In this document: positions 7,591 through 15,155 of the stretch, piece by piece | How positions within the stretch are numbered: the first letter of the stretch is position 1 | Layout of the letters: every line of letters begins with the position of its first letter | Assembly: GCA_902783435.1 (NCBI GenBank) | Contig: CACZQV010000014.1 | Coordinates: 1-19,110 of the forward strand | Direction of reading: 5' to 3' | Length of the DNA: 19,110 nt | Source: an uncultured Erysipelotrichaceae bacterium | GTDB taxonomy: Bacteria; Bacillota_I; Bacilli_A; RF39; UBA660 | The notes under the pieces: model-generated | Database searches by the model: none | Told to the model about the DNA's origin: nothing | What the model saw: only the letters and a program-made list of their open reading frames with translations | Program-made: the position numbers and the translations under genes

Positions 7591-8353
7591 ATTCACATTT
7601 TTTAGTTTCTTTATTGTAAGTTTTAGTATCATCATCACATGTACATATATTATTTTTTAATCTAGCACCTTCTCCACAATGTATGTCTTCTACTACTTTA
7701 TCTTTGTTTTTATCCTTTGGACTAATAATTGTAGGTCCTGGTTCTTTTACTATAACTTTTTGTTGATACTTAACATTTTTATATATTACATAATATTCAT
7801 ATGTACCAGCAGTATTTGGTTTAACGTTAGATATATCTAATGTTAGATTGTTATATACTTCATCTGGTATATCTTCTACTATAAATGATCTTGGATTGCT
7901 TGATAAAGATTCACCTATAGTTAAATTTATTTCTTTTAATGTGATAGTTACATTAGGTAACTCTTTTTCTTTTACTACTATTGTTCCTACATATTTTTTC
8001 TTTTTATATTTTATTGTATATTGATATGAACCAGATTGATTTATATTAACTAATGATGTATCTAACTTTAATGATTTTAATACGTCATCACTTATTTTAT
8101 CTACATCTTCTAAATAATCTTTAATATCTACACTTATTGGATTGTTTATTTCTATTTCAAGATTTTTAAGTTTTATTTCATTAGTTTTTGCTTGAGCTTG
8201 CTCAATATGTTTAGTTTTAACATTAACTGAATATTTTGTTTCAACAATTGGTTTTACTTGAGCATTCATGATTAAACTACTACCAATTAGTGTTATTCCA
8301 AATATGGCTAATGTTATAGAAAGTGTTCTGATTTGTTTTTTATTTAGTTTCAT
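7589..8353 (-). CDS. Membrane-anchored protein with two Ig-like repeats and a Cys-rich tail
   Basis: ATG 8353 is chosen because AGGAG lies 8 bases before it; the in-frame GTG at 8359 is too close to that site. The product has 254 residues. A membrane helix or uncleaved signal (~10-30) is followed by two units of about 75 residues that share a bacterial Ig-like pattern: a strand with I-x-x-P-I or I-G-E-S-L, a D-I-S/D-T-S-L-V-N-x-N/K-P segment, then S/A-G-T/S-Y-x-Y-x-I-x-Y-K and a closing V-x-V-K-E. The last ~30 residues hold four Cys in a C-G-E-G-A-R-L ... C-T-C ... K-K-C pattern resembling a small disulfide knot or EGF-like module. It is probably a cell-surface protein; binding partner unknown. 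It is monocistronic with a divergent neighbour, the riboswitch operon. Confidence 0.7.
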   Translation of the reverse strand: MKLNKKQIRTLSITLAIFGITLIGSSLIMNAQVKPIVETKYSVNVKTKHIEQAQAKTNEIKLKNLEIEINNPISVDIKDYLEDVDKISDDVLKSLKLDTSLVNINQSGSYQYTIKYKKKKYVGTIVVKEKELPNVTITLKEINLTIGESLSSNPRSFIVEDIPDEVYNNLTLDISNVKPNTAGTYEYYVIYKNVKYQQKVIVKEPGPTIISPKDKNKDKVVEDIHCGEGARLKNNICTCDDDTKTYNKETKKCE

Positions 8354-8376
8354 AAGCACAGCTCCTATCTTTTTTA

Positions 8377-8405
8377 ATTATAACCTATATTAGGAATATT
8401 AACAA
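8377..8405 (-). promoter_or_regulatory. Promoter for the Ig-like repeat gene
   Basis: On the minus strand TTGTTA (8405-8400), a 17-base spacer and TATAAT (8382-8377) form a good promoter, divergent from the riboswitch promoter 11 bases away. Confidence 0.75.
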
Positions 8406-8415
8406 GGGGGTATTA

Positions 8416-8444
8416 TTGACAAAATAGGCTTTTTTTGGTATAAT
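8416..8444 (+). promoter_or_regulatory. Consensus promoter driving the riboswitch transcript
   Basis: TTGACA (8416-8421) and TATAAT (8439-8444), separated by exactly 17 bases, match the sigma-A consensus perfectly. It is the strongest-looking promoter in the window. Transcription would start near 8451, at the first bases of the aptamer. Confidence 0.92.
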
Positions 8445-8452
8445 AACAATCA

Positions 8453-8551
8453 GTTAAGAGGGAGTAGTCCCATTCATTTCATGAATGTTTTTCATTCGTC
8501 AAGACGATGAATAATCCGGATGAAAAGTAGAAATATGGACAAGACTTTTAC
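8453..8551 (+). promoter_or_regulatory. yybP-ykoY (manganese) riboswitch aptamer
   Basis: The conserved elements appear in order: AAGAGGGAGTAG (8456-8467), a small hairpin with arms CATTCAT and ATGAATG, then TCGTCA (8496-8501), CCGG (8516-8519) enclosed by CAT/ATG arms, and CAAGAC-TTTTAC (8540-8551). The first and last elements can pair (AAGAG with CTTTT) to close the aptamer. These match the Mn2+-sensing yybP-ykoY family, whose core reads GGGGAGUAG ... CGUCA ... CCGG ... CAAGACCUUU. The 3' strand is also the 5' arm of the terminator that follows, so ligand binding should favour read-through. The usual targets are manganese exporters such as MntP or TerC proteins. None follows here; the next complete gene is nfeD, which has its own promoter. 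Confidence 0.85.
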
Positions 8552-8578
8552 AGAAATGTAGGGGTCTTGTCTTTTTTT
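8538..8578 (+). terminator. Riboswitch-controlled terminator
   Basis: A 14-bp hairpin (GACAAGACTTTTAC with GTAGGGGTCTTGTC, including three G-U pairs) has loop AGAAAT and then seven T. It shares 8538-8551 with the aptamer, so the two structures exclude each other. Confidence 0.9.
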
Positions 8579-8594
8579 ATACCCTTACTAGAAT

Positions 8595-8632
8595 GGGGAT
8601 GATATTATGTTATGAAAATACTTGATAAATGA
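8595..8632 (+). other. Aborted ORF or gene remnant after the riboswitch
   Basis: GGGGATGATATTATG (8595-8609) has the same ribosome-binding-site and start layout as real genes here (compare fhs), but the frame stops after two codons at TGA. An overlapping ATG at 8612 gives six codons before another TGA. It may be the relic of the gene the riboswitch once controlled, or a minimal leader ORF. No protein family can be assigned. Confidence 0.3.
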
Positions 8633-8651
8633 TCAAAATATAACATATAAT
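8622..8651 (+). promoter_or_regulatory. Internal promoter for nfeD and the SPFH gene
   Basis: TTGATA (8622-8627), an 18-base spacer and TATAAT (8646-8651) lie downstream of the riboswitch terminator. Transcription would start near 8658, at the ribosome binding site of nfeD, bypassing the riboswitch. Confidence 0.7.
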
Positions 8652-8668
8652 GTAAGTGAGGTGAGAGT

Positions 8669-9088
8669 ATGGTGTTTTGGTGGTTTATTGCATTTTTAGT
8701 ATTTGTATTCATTGAACTTATAACTGTTACATTAGTAACTATATGGTTTGCGATAGGAGCAATAGCAGCAGTAATTACGACATTCTTTACTGATTCAATT
8801 GTGATTCAGTCAATAGTGTTTGTAGTTGTTTCAGTTTTATCTTTAATTATTACAAAACCATTAGTAAAGAAGTTCAAAAAATTTGAAATTACTCCAACGA
8901 ATTCAGATAGAGTAATTGGAAAAATAGGTGAAGTTACTAAAAAAATTAGTCCTAACAAATATGGAGAAGTAAAAGTATTTGATAGTGTATGGACTGCTAA
9001 GAGTGAAGATTCAATAGAAGAGGGAGAAAAAGTAAAAGTACTTTCTATTGAAGGAGTAAAACTTATCGTAAAGAAGGAGAGTGATTAA
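8669..9088 (+). CDS. NfeD-family membrane protein
   Basis: The product has 139 residues. Hydrophobic residues 1-60 form two or three membrane helices, beginning F-W-W-F-I-A-F-L-V-F and ending at I-I-T-K-P-L-V-K-K. The C-terminal ~70 residues form the small OB-fold beta barrel of the short NfeD class, with V-I-G-K-I-G-E-V ... G-E-V-K-V ... V-W-T-A-K and E-G-E-K-V-K-V. NfeD proteins are encoded next to SPFH/flotillin-like proteins and are thought to support their assembly in membrane microdomains. Here the SPFH gene follows after a single base, with its ribosome binding site inside nfeD, which matches that pairing. ATG 8669 is preceded by AGGTGAGAG. Expression could come from the internal promoter or by riboswitch read-through. 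Confidence 0.88.
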   Translation: MVFWWFIAFLVFVFIELITVTLVTIWFAIGAIAAVITTFFTDSIVIQSIVFVVVSVLSLIITKPLVKKFKKFEITPTNSDRVIGKIGEVTKKISPNKYGEVKVFDSVWTAKSEDSIEEGEKVKVLSIEGVKLIVKKESD

Positions 9089-9089
9089 T

Positions 9090-9977
9090 ATGATAGGTAT
9101 TGGAATTATCGTAATATTAGTAATTATTTTTATAGGTGGAATTAAAGTTATTCCTCAATCAAAAGCTTATGTTGTTGAAAGATTAGGAGCATATCATAGA
9201 ACTATGCAAACAGGATTACATTATGTATTCCCATTTATTGAAAGAGTATCAAATAATGTTAGTTTAAAGGAAATTGTTAAAGATTTCGCACCACAACCAG
9301 TTATCACTAAAGATAATGTTACAATGCAAATTGATACAGTAGTTTATTTTCAAATTACTGATCCAAAACTATATTCATATGGTGTTGAAAATCCAATTAA
9401 CGCAATAGAAAACTTAACTGCTACTACACTTCGTAATATTATTGGTGAACTTGAATTAGATGAAACATTAACATCTCGTGATGTAATTAATACTAAGATG
9501 AGAAGTATCTTAGATGAAGCTACTGATCCATGGGGAGTTAAAGTTAATCGTGTAGAGGTTAAAAATATTTTACCTCCTAGAGATATTCAAGAATCTATGG
9601 AAAAGCAAATGCGTGCTGAACGTGAAAGACGTGAAGCTATTCTTAAGGCTGAAGGTGAAAAGAAAGCTGCTATCTTAATTGCTGAAGGTGAAAAAGAAAG
9701 TACAATACTTCGCGCTGATGCTCAAAAAGAAGCTAAGATTAAACAAGCTGAAGCTGAAGCTGCTGCTATCTTAAAGATTCAAGAAGCTACTGCTCAAGGT
9801 TTAAAATTATTAAAAGATGCTAAAATGGATGATTCAGTATTAAAGTTAAAAAGTTACGAAGCAATGGTTAATGTAGCTAATGGTAATGCTACTAAGATTA
9901 TTGTTCCAAGTGATTTACAAGGATTAGTAACTGCTGGTACTGTTTTAAAAGAAACATTAAGCAAAGATGAAAAATAA
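9090..9977 (+). CDS. qmcA: SPFH-domain membrane protein, QmcA/paraslipin-like
   Basis: ATG 9090 is chosen over the in-frame GTG 9081, since AAGGAGAG lies at normal distance from the ATG. The product has 295 residues. An N-terminal membrane helix (~2-20) precedes an SPFH domain (~20-190) with the typical V-V-E-R-L-G, T-G-L-H-Y-V-F-P-F, A-T-T-L-R-N-I-I-G and P-W-G-V-K-V-N-R-V-E stretches. A coiled coil rich in Glu, Lys and Ala (~170-245, with repeated A-E-G-E-K) and a C-terminal region follow. The family forms large oligomers in membrane microdomains and often helps membrane proteases or stress responses. It pairs with the upstream NfeD gene, as is standard for this subfamily. The symbol follows the E. 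coli homologue and is only indicative. Confidence 0.9.
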   Translation: MIGIGIIVILVIIFIGGIKVIPQSKAYVVERLGAYHRTMQTGLHYVFPFIERVSNNVSLKEIVKDFAPQPVITKDNVTMQIDTVVYFQITDPKLYSYGVENPINAIENLTATTLRNIIGELELDETLTSRDVINTKMRSILDEATDPWGVKVNRVEVKNILPPRDIQESMEKQMRAERERREAILKAEGEKKAAILIAEGEKESTILRADAQKEAKIKQAEAEAAAILKIQEATAQGLKLLKDAKMDDSVLKLKSYEAMVNVANGNATKIIVPSDLQGLVTAGTVLKETLSKDEK

Positions 9978-10002
9978 TTAATACTATAATTTATATATGT
10001 AA

Positions 10003-10035
10003 AAAAAAGATAACTAATTATTAGTTATCTTTTTT
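10003..10035. terminator. Bidirectional terminator after the SPFH gene
   Basis: A long stem AGATAACTAA/TTAGTTATCT has loop TTA, flanked by A8 and T runs. The stop codon of the minus-strand radical SAM gene (10014-10016) lies inside the left arm. Confidence 0.88.
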
Positions 10036-10955
10036 CCTTGATAAGTATCTCTTTTTACCATTTCTTTATCTATATCGTTTAATACACAGAATTTTTTTAC
10101 TAACCAATCAGGTTCTACTAATTCATCTAATTTGGGATCACCTGTTATTCTATGAATTACTATTTCTGGTCTTAATAATTCTAACTCGTCTACTACAATA
10201 TCAATGTATTCTTCTTTTGTTAATACTTTGAATTTATCTTTCTTATACATTTCTTCAAGTGGTGTATCTTTTATAATACTTAACATATGTATTTTTATAC
10301 CTTGAATATCTAAATTATTTAGATATTTAATAGTATTTAACATATCTTCTTTAGTTTCATATGGTAGTCCATTAATAATATGCACTACTACATTTATATT
10401 TCTTTTACGTAATTCTTTTACCATATTTTCAAAACATTCTAGTGAATGACATCTATTTATTAATTTAGATGTAGATTCTTTTATTGTTTGTAACCCTAAT
10501 TCTATAGTTAAATAAGTTCTTTTGCTTAAATCTTCTAAGTAGTCTAAGCATTCATCTGTGATTGAATCTGGACGTGTTGCGATATTTATACCTATAACAT
10601 CTTTAAATGTTAATACTTTTTCATATATTTCTTTTAATTTTTCTACAGGTGCATATGTGTTAGTTCTAGCTTGAAAGTATGCAATATACTTAGCTTTAGG
10701 CCATTTCTTTAACATCATATCTCTGATAGAAATAAATTGTTCTTCTAAAGTATCTGATGGGTCGCCAGAAAACTCTCCACTTCCTGTTTTAGAACAATAA
10801 ATACACCCTCCAAACCCAACTTTTCCATCTATATTTGGACAAGTGAAGCCAGCATTTAAACTGACTTTAAATATCTTTTCACCAAACTTATTTTTATAAA
10901 AATAGTCTAGTGTATGATATCTTTTGTTTGAATTGGTGTATTTAAAGTTATTCAT
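10014..10955 (-). CDS. Radical SAM protein of the YhcC/YtqA (TIGR01212) family
   Basis: ATG 10955 is chosen because GTGAGGAT upstream is its ribosome binding site; the longer GTG start at 10967 would overlap that site. The product has 313 residues. The 4Fe-4S ligands are Cys39, Cys51 and Cys54 in F-T-C-P-N-I-D-G ... G-G-C-I-Y-C, the wide spacing typical of this family. Further family blocks are Y-F-Q-A-R-T-N-T-Y-A-P, I-A-T-R-P-D-S-I, L-T-I-E-L-G-L-Q-T, H-I-I-N-G-L-P-Y-E-T and H-R-I-T-G-D near the end. Homologues are widespread and related to Elp3; the substrate is not established and may be RNA. One base separates it from the upstream small gene, so the two are co-transcribed. Confidence 0.92.
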   Translation of the reverse strand: MNNFKYTNSNKRYHTLDYFYKNKFGEKIFKVSLNAGFTCPNIDGKVGFGGCIYCSKTGSGEFSGDPSDTLEEQFISIRDMMLKKWPKAKYIAYFQARTNTYAPVEKLKEIYEKVLTFKDVIGINIATRPDSITDECLDYLEDLSKRTYLTIELGLQTIKESTSKLINRCHSLECFENMVKELRKRNINVVVHIINGLPYETKEDMLNTIKYLNNLDIQGIKIHMLSIIKDTPLEEMYKKDKFKVLTKEEYIDIVVDELELLRPEIVIHRITGDPKLDELVEPDWLVKKFCVLNDIDKEMVKRDTYQGKKITNN

Positions 10956-10956
10956 A

Positions 10957-11412
10957 TTAATCCTCACATATAGTATATAAATAAATAGCTTTTAAGAAAT
11001 CATTAGGTTTATTAAGAGATTGTTCTCTTAATTCTTTATATTTCTTATTTTCTATCATTTTATATAGTTTTACTACTTTTAAATTAATTTTAATTTGATT
11101 TTTCTTTTCTTTTTTTAATAGTTTATTAAAAGATTTCATAATACTTTTATTAAAACTATTATAATTATAAACTTTATTAGTATTAATAGAAAAGTCTTTT
11201 GCAGTAGATTCCATAGCTTTTAATAATTTTTTATTAAATTTATCTGCATCATCTACTTTTATTTTATCTTCAAATTCTTTAATGTATTTTTTATATTTTA
11301 AAGAATTATTTAATACATAATGATATGTAGAATCATATTTTACTCTTGTTTTTAAAATACTATTCTTTTTAAATTTATAATTATTTCCTTCATATATTTT
11401 ACTTGTTTTCAT
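10957..11412 (-). CDS. Lysine-rich protein of unknown function
   Basis: I do not recognise this 151-residue product. It is very basic (many Lys, few Arg), has no membrane segment, signal or metal motif, and looks mainly helical. The opening (~1-45) has alternating Lys and aromatic residues; the end is A-I-Y-L-Y-T-I-C-E-D. It is first in a two-gene unit with the radical SAM protein. Start choice is uncertain: the ATG at 11412 is about 21 bases from the only Shine-Dalgarno-like run (GAGGGGG, 11440-11434). An in-frame ATC codon at 11424-11422 would be at normal spacing, about 9 bases from that run, but is not a standard start. The leader contains a GC-bearing patch (GCCATATCGGCC) that may fold or bind a protein. 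Confidence 0.65.
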   Translation of the reverse strand: MKTSKIYEGNNYKFKKNSILKTRVKYDSTYHYVLNNSLKYKKYIKEFEDKIKVDDADKFNKKLLKAMESTAKDFSINTNKVYNYNSFNKSIMKSFNKLLKKEKKNQIKINLKVVKLYKMIENKKYKELREQSLNKPNDFLKAIYLYTICED

Positions 11413-11453
11413 ATATTGGCCGATATGGCTATACCCCCTCTAAAAACGTACTA

Positions 11454-11462
11454 ATTATACCA
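11454..11462 (-). promoter_or_regulatory. Extended -10 promoter for the small-protein/radical SAM operon
   Basis: On the minus strand TGGTATAAT is a perfect extended -10. Transcription would start near 11447, leaving a leader of about 35 bases, longer than at most genes here. Confidence 0.7.
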
Positions 11463-11489
11463 TAAATTATGGAAAAAATCAAGTAAATA

Positions 11490-11498
11490 TGGTATTAT
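11490..11498 (+). promoter_or_regulatory. Extended -10 promoter for the VanY-type gene
   Basis: TGGTATTAT is an extended -10. The start of transcription would be near 11505, right at the ribosome binding site AGGTGAGAG. It is divergent from the minus-strand promoter about 28 bases away. Confidence 0.65.
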
Positions 11499-11514
11499 TA
11501 CTATAGGTGAGAGT

Positions 11515-12642
11515 ATGAAAAAAATAAGTAAAATTACAATTAAACCTATACCTTTAATGATAATAAAAATAGTTGGGGGTATTTTATGTGTAATTTTAGG
11601 TTTATTTATATTTTATACTAAACAGATTAATGATATTACTAAATATGGTTATAGTAAAAAGGCTAGTAATAATATATTATTTGGAAAAAAGAAGGATTAT
11701 ATATTATCGGTTGGGGAAAATAAAACTTTAAATGCGGCTTTTGAAAGTAATGATTATAATGAGAAAAATTTAGATCATTATAGAAAGATAAAGTATGTAG
11801 ATCAAAAACATTTAATTAAAAATATAAATAAGTTAATTAAGATTGGTTATAGTAATAATGATATTAATATAATACTTAGTCATGGTACTGATGATAGTGT
11901 ATCTGAATTTACTAAGAGAGAAAAGGTTAAGTATTTAGAAGAATTTTATACTTTAGATTACGCTAAAATAGAAAATTATGATAGATATGTCAAGTATTCT
12001 GATGAAATGGGAGAAGATGAAGATGTAACTGTTTTATATGTTAATCTTGATATGGATAAAGAAGAATATAATGAAGCTATCGAAGTAAAAAAATTTAGTG
12101 TAGATATGTTAGTTAATAAACATAGAAAATTAGGAAAGAAATTTGAACCTAATGATTTGATGACTATACCTAGTGATTATGCGAGTGATGATGATATTAA
12201 AGCTAGTAGATTAGCGTTTAATGCGTTCAAAAAAATGTGTGATGAAGCAAAAAAAGAGGGGTATGAGTTAGTTATTAATTCTGGATATAGAAGTTATAAG
12301 GATCAAGAAGATATAACTAATTTATATTTAAATACATATGGACAAAGTTATGTAGATAAGTTTGTGGCAAAGCCTGGTTTTTCAGAGCATCAAACGGGAC
12401 TTGCATTTGATATAGGTAGTAGAAAGAAAAATGTATTTGCAGAATCTGATGAATATAATTGGATGAAGGAAAATGCTTGGAAGTATGGGTTTATAGAAAG
12501 ATTTACTAAACAATATGAACCAATTACAGGATTTAGAAGTGAGGCTTGGCATTATAGATATGTAGGTGAGAAAATAGCTAAAGTAATACATGATGATCCT
12601 ATGGCATATGAGGAGTATTTTGCAGTATACTTAGATAAATAA
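11515..12642 (+). CDS. D-alanyl-D-alanine carboxypeptidase, VanY/LdcB family (M15)
   Basis: The product has 375 residues. A short basic N-terminus and one membrane helix (~14-34) anchor it. Residues ~40-200 form a poorly conserved spacer containing an S-H-G-T-D-D segment, and the M15 peptidase domain covers ~210-370. The zinc site is visible: His292 and Asp299 in S-E-H-Q-T-G-L-A-F-D, His346 in E-A-W-H-Y-R-Y-V-G with Glu343 as the likely catalytic base. S-G-Y-R-S-Y-K-D-Q is also diagnostic. The enzyme trims D-Ala from peptidoglycan peptides outside the membrane and is usually housekeeping in Bacillota; nothing nearby suggests glycopeptide resistance. The gene is monocistronic, with its own promoter and terminator. 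Confidence 0.93.
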   Translation: MKKISKITIKPIPLMIIKIVGGILCVILGLFIFYTKQINDITKYGYSKKASNNILFGKKKDYILSVGENKTLNAAFESNDYNEKNLDHYRKIKYVDQKHLIKNINKLIKIGYSNNDINIILSHGTDDSVSEFTKREKVKYLEEFYTLDYAKIENYDRYVKYSDEMGEDEDVTVLYVNLDMDKEEYNEAIEVKKFSVDMLVNKHRKLGKKFEPNDLMTIPSDYASDDDIKASRLAFNAFKKMCDEAKKEGYELVINSGYRSYKDQEDITNLYLNTYGQSYVDKFVAKPGFSEHQTGLAFDIGSRKKNVFAESDEYNWMKENAWKYGFIERFTKQYEPITGFRSEAWHYRYVGEKIAKVIHDDPMAYEEYFAVYLDK

Positions 12643-12667
12643 AAGACTAATAATTAGTCTTTTTTTC
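12641..12667 (+). terminator. Rho-independent terminator after the VanY-type gene
   Basis: Stem AAAAGACTAA/TTAGTCTTTT has loop TAA and a following T run. It starts inside the stop codon. Confidence 0.88.
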
Positions 12668-12687
12668 TTTTATATTTTATTTATTTG

Positions 12688-12696
12688 TGTTATTAT
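12688..12696 (+). promoter_or_regulatory. Extended -10 promoter for the GH31 operon
   Basis: TGTTATTAT is an extended -10. It overlaps an upstream in-frame ATG at 12695, which therefore cannot be the start codon. Transcription would begin near 12703, just before the ribosome binding site AAGAAGGTG. Confidence 0.65.
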
Positions 12697-12724
12697 GGTA
12701 ATAAAGTATAAGAAGGTGTTTGGT

Positions 12725-15145
12725 ATGTATCCACTTGGAAAACAATTTGAAGTAGATTATACAAAGGCTACGAGTGATAAAAAAGCGATAGTTCAAGGTA
12801 CTAACTATAGAATTTCTGTTATTAGTGAGAGAATAGTTAGACTTGAGTTTTCACCTAATGGCCAATTTAACGATAGACCTACGCAACTTATTAAGAAACG
12901 TAATATTGGTCTACCGGATTTTTCTGTTAGACAAGATGCTACTATAGTGGAAGTAACTACAAAATACTTTTCTTTAAGTTATATTAAAGGACAACCTTTT
13001 GTAGGTACTAAGGTTGATCCTATGAGAAATCTAAAAATCACTTTACTTTCTCGTGATAGAGATAGAAGTAAAGATTGGTTTGTAGGTCATCCAGAAGCTA
13101 GAAATATGCTTGGAAATATGGTTGGGGTAGATGTAAATATTCCAATAAATATGCAAAAAGGATTGTATTCATTAGATGGTTTTACTTCTATTGACGATTC
13201 TTTGAGTAAGGTTATTATGGAAGATGGAACTCTTGCTAATCCAATTCCTAATCATATGGATATTTATGTATTTATGTATGATAGAGATTTCAAACAAGCT
13301 TTATTTGATTATTTTAAAATGACTGGAGCTCCTGCTTTAGTACCTAGATATGCTTTAGGTAACTGGTGGAGTAGAAATATAGAATATGATGATAAGAGTA
13401 TTAATAACTTAATACGTAAATTTGAAAGAAAAAAAATACCTATATCAGTTATGTTATTTGATCATGATTGGCATATTAGAAATACTAAGGAATATAATGG
13501 GTTAAAGACTGGTTTTACTTTTAATACTGAGTTATTTAAAAATCCACAAAATATGATTTCAGATTTTCATAAGAGAGGGATAAGAGTAGGTTTATGTATT
13601 AATCCAACTAATGGAATTTATCCACATGAACAATATTATCCTCAAGCTAGTGAATTTATGCAGGTACAACCAAAAACAGTGATTCAATTTGATCCATTAA
13701 ATCCTAAATTATTAGATTTATTATTTAAAATGTTCCTACATCCACTAGAGGCATTAGGAGTAGACTTCTTCTGGAATGATTCTGATGGTGCGGGAGATAT
13801 TAATAAACTTTGGGCACTTGATCATTATATGTATATGGATTCAGGAAGAAATAGTAATAAAAGAGGTTTAATTTTATCTAGAGGTAGTGTATATGCTCCT
13901 CATAGATATCCAGTTATATATGGTGGTTCTTCAGAAATAAGTTGGCAAAACTTAAAACAATTACCATTTTTATATTTAAATGCCGCTAACATTGGTGTTA
14001 GTTGGTGGAGTCATGATGTAGGTGGTAACCATGGTGGTATTGAAGATGGTGAATTATATCTAAGATATGTTCAATTATCTACTTTTGGTCCAATATTAAG
14101 ATTCCATGGAGCACGTGGTAAATATTATAAAAAAGAACCATGGCTATGGGATGCTAAAACTGAAAATATTGCTGCAGATTATTTAAGATTAAGACATAGA
14201 TTAATACCATATCTATATACAGAAGCTTATAATTATACTAGAAGTGGTACACCTTTAATTCAACCATTCTATTACAATTATATGTGGGTATATGATGATA
14301 GTTTATATAGAAATCAATATTATTTAGGATCACAATTGTTAGTGTGTCCTATACTGGAACCAAAAGATCCTATAATGAACCGTACAATACATAGATTCTT
14401 CGTACCAGATGGTACTTGGTATGATTTTGTTACTGGTAAGAAATTCCCAGGTAATAAGAAATATGTATCATTCTTTAGAGAAGATGATTATCCAGTATTT
14501 GCACATTCTGGATCAATAGTACCTTTCTCTAATAGAAGTGATTATAATAATATAGGTTTACCAACTGATCTTGAAATTCAAATATTCCCAGGTGCAAGTA
14601 ATACTTATACTTTATATGAAGATGATGGAATTACTTCTTTATATAAAGATGGTTATTATTTAAAAACATCAATTGACTATAACTATTTAAGAAATAACTA
14701 CACAGTTATAATTAGATCTATTGATGGTAAAAGTGGTATAGTACCTGAAAAACGTAATTATAAAATGGTATTTAGAAATACTAAAGAAGCTGAAAATGTA
14801 ACTGTTTACTTTAATGCAGATAAGTTAACTTCAGAAAATTATGTTGAAGGTAATGACTTTATAGTAGAAGTTAAAAATGTACCTACAATAGGTCAATTAA
14901 CTATAAATTGTAAAGGTAAAGATATTGAAATAGATGCAGTAAGACTTATAAATGATGATTTTGATAGTATCTTAATGGATCTAAAAATTAATACTTATCT
15001 AAAAGAAGAAATCGCAGATATTATGTTTGGTGAATTAGAATTACCTAAGAAGAGAATTGCGATTAGAAAGTTAAGAAAAAAGGGATTATCAAAAGATTAT
15101 ATGAATTTATTCTTAAAATTATTAGATTACATAGGAGAGTTCTAG
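12725..15145 (+). CDS. GH31 family glycosidase-like protein, acid/base Asp replaced
   Basis: ATG 12725 is set by AAGAAGGTG and by the promoter, which excludes the longer ATG at 12695. The product has 806 residues and no signal peptide, so it is cytoplasmic. An N-terminal beta domain (~1-200) leads to the GH31 barrel (A-L-G-N-W-W-S-R ... V-M-L-F-D-H-D-W), with the nucleophile Asp352 in F-F-W-N-D-S-D, then W-W-S-H-D-V-G-G-N and F-G-P-I-L-R-F-H-G. C-terminal beta domains and a helical tail of about 80 residues follow. GH31 enzymes cleave alpha-glucosidic or related linkages with retention. In the acid/base motif, usually S/G-G-D-x, the sequence reads Y-G-G-S-S-E-I-S-W, so Ser402 replaces the Asp. 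It may be inactive, use Glu404, or have changed chemistry. It heads an operon with two genes that are not sugar-related. Confidence 0.88.
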   Translation: MYPLGKQFEVDYTKATSDKKAIVQGTNYRISVISERIVRLEFSPNGQFNDRPTQLIKKRNIGLPDFSVRQDATIVEVTTKYFSLSYIKGQPFVGTKVDPMRNLKITLLSRDRDRSKDWFVGHPEARNMLGNMVGVDVNIPINMQKGLYSLDGFTSIDDSLSKVIMEDGTLANPIPNHMDIYVFMYDRDFKQALFDYFKMTGAPALVPRYALGNWWSRNIEYDDKSINNLIRKFERKKIPISVMLFDHDWHIRNTKEYNGLKTGFTFNTELFKNPQNMISDFHKRGIRVGLCINPTNGIYPHEQYYPQASEFMQVQPKTVIQFDPLNPKLLDLLFKMFLHPLEALGVDFFWNDSDGAGDINKLWALDHYMYMDSGRNSNKRGLILSRGSVYAPHRYPVIYGGSSEISWQNLKQLPFLYLNAANIGVSWWSHDVGGNHGGIEDGELYLRYVQLSTFGPILRFHGARGKYYKKEPWLWDAKTENIAADYLRLRHRLIPYLYTEAYNYTRSGTPLIQPFYYNYMWVYDDSLYRNQYYLGSQLLVCPILEPKDPIMNRTIHRFFVPDGTWYDFVTGKKFPGNKKYVSFFREDDYPVFAHSGSIVPFSNRSDYNNIGLPTDLEIQIFPGASNTYTLYEDDGITSLYKDGYYLKTSIDYNYLRNNYTVIIRSIDGKSGIVPEKRNYKMVFRNTKEAENVTVYFNADKLTSENYVEGNDFIVEVKNVPTIGQLTINCKGKDIEIDAVRLINDDFDSILMDLKINTYLKEEIADIMFGELELPKKRIAIRKLRKKGLSKDYMNLFLKLLDYIGEF

Positions 15146-15155
15146 GAGGGATAAT

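Noticed and set aside
8607..8668. Reading TGA as Trp to extend the ORF after the riboswitch into nfeD
   Set aside because: The frame then differs from nfeD and ends shortly; all real genes here are intact under the standard code and use TGG for Trp.
11515..12642. Glycopeptide resistance role for the VanY-type gene
   Set aside because: No VanH, VanA or VanX genes or a two-component system lie nearby; housekeeping peptidoglycan trimming is more likely.
12695..12724. Longer start for the GH31 gene at ATG 12695
   Set aside because: The ATG is part of the -10 element TGTTATTATG, so it would not be in the transcript; ATG 12725 has a proper ribosome binding site.
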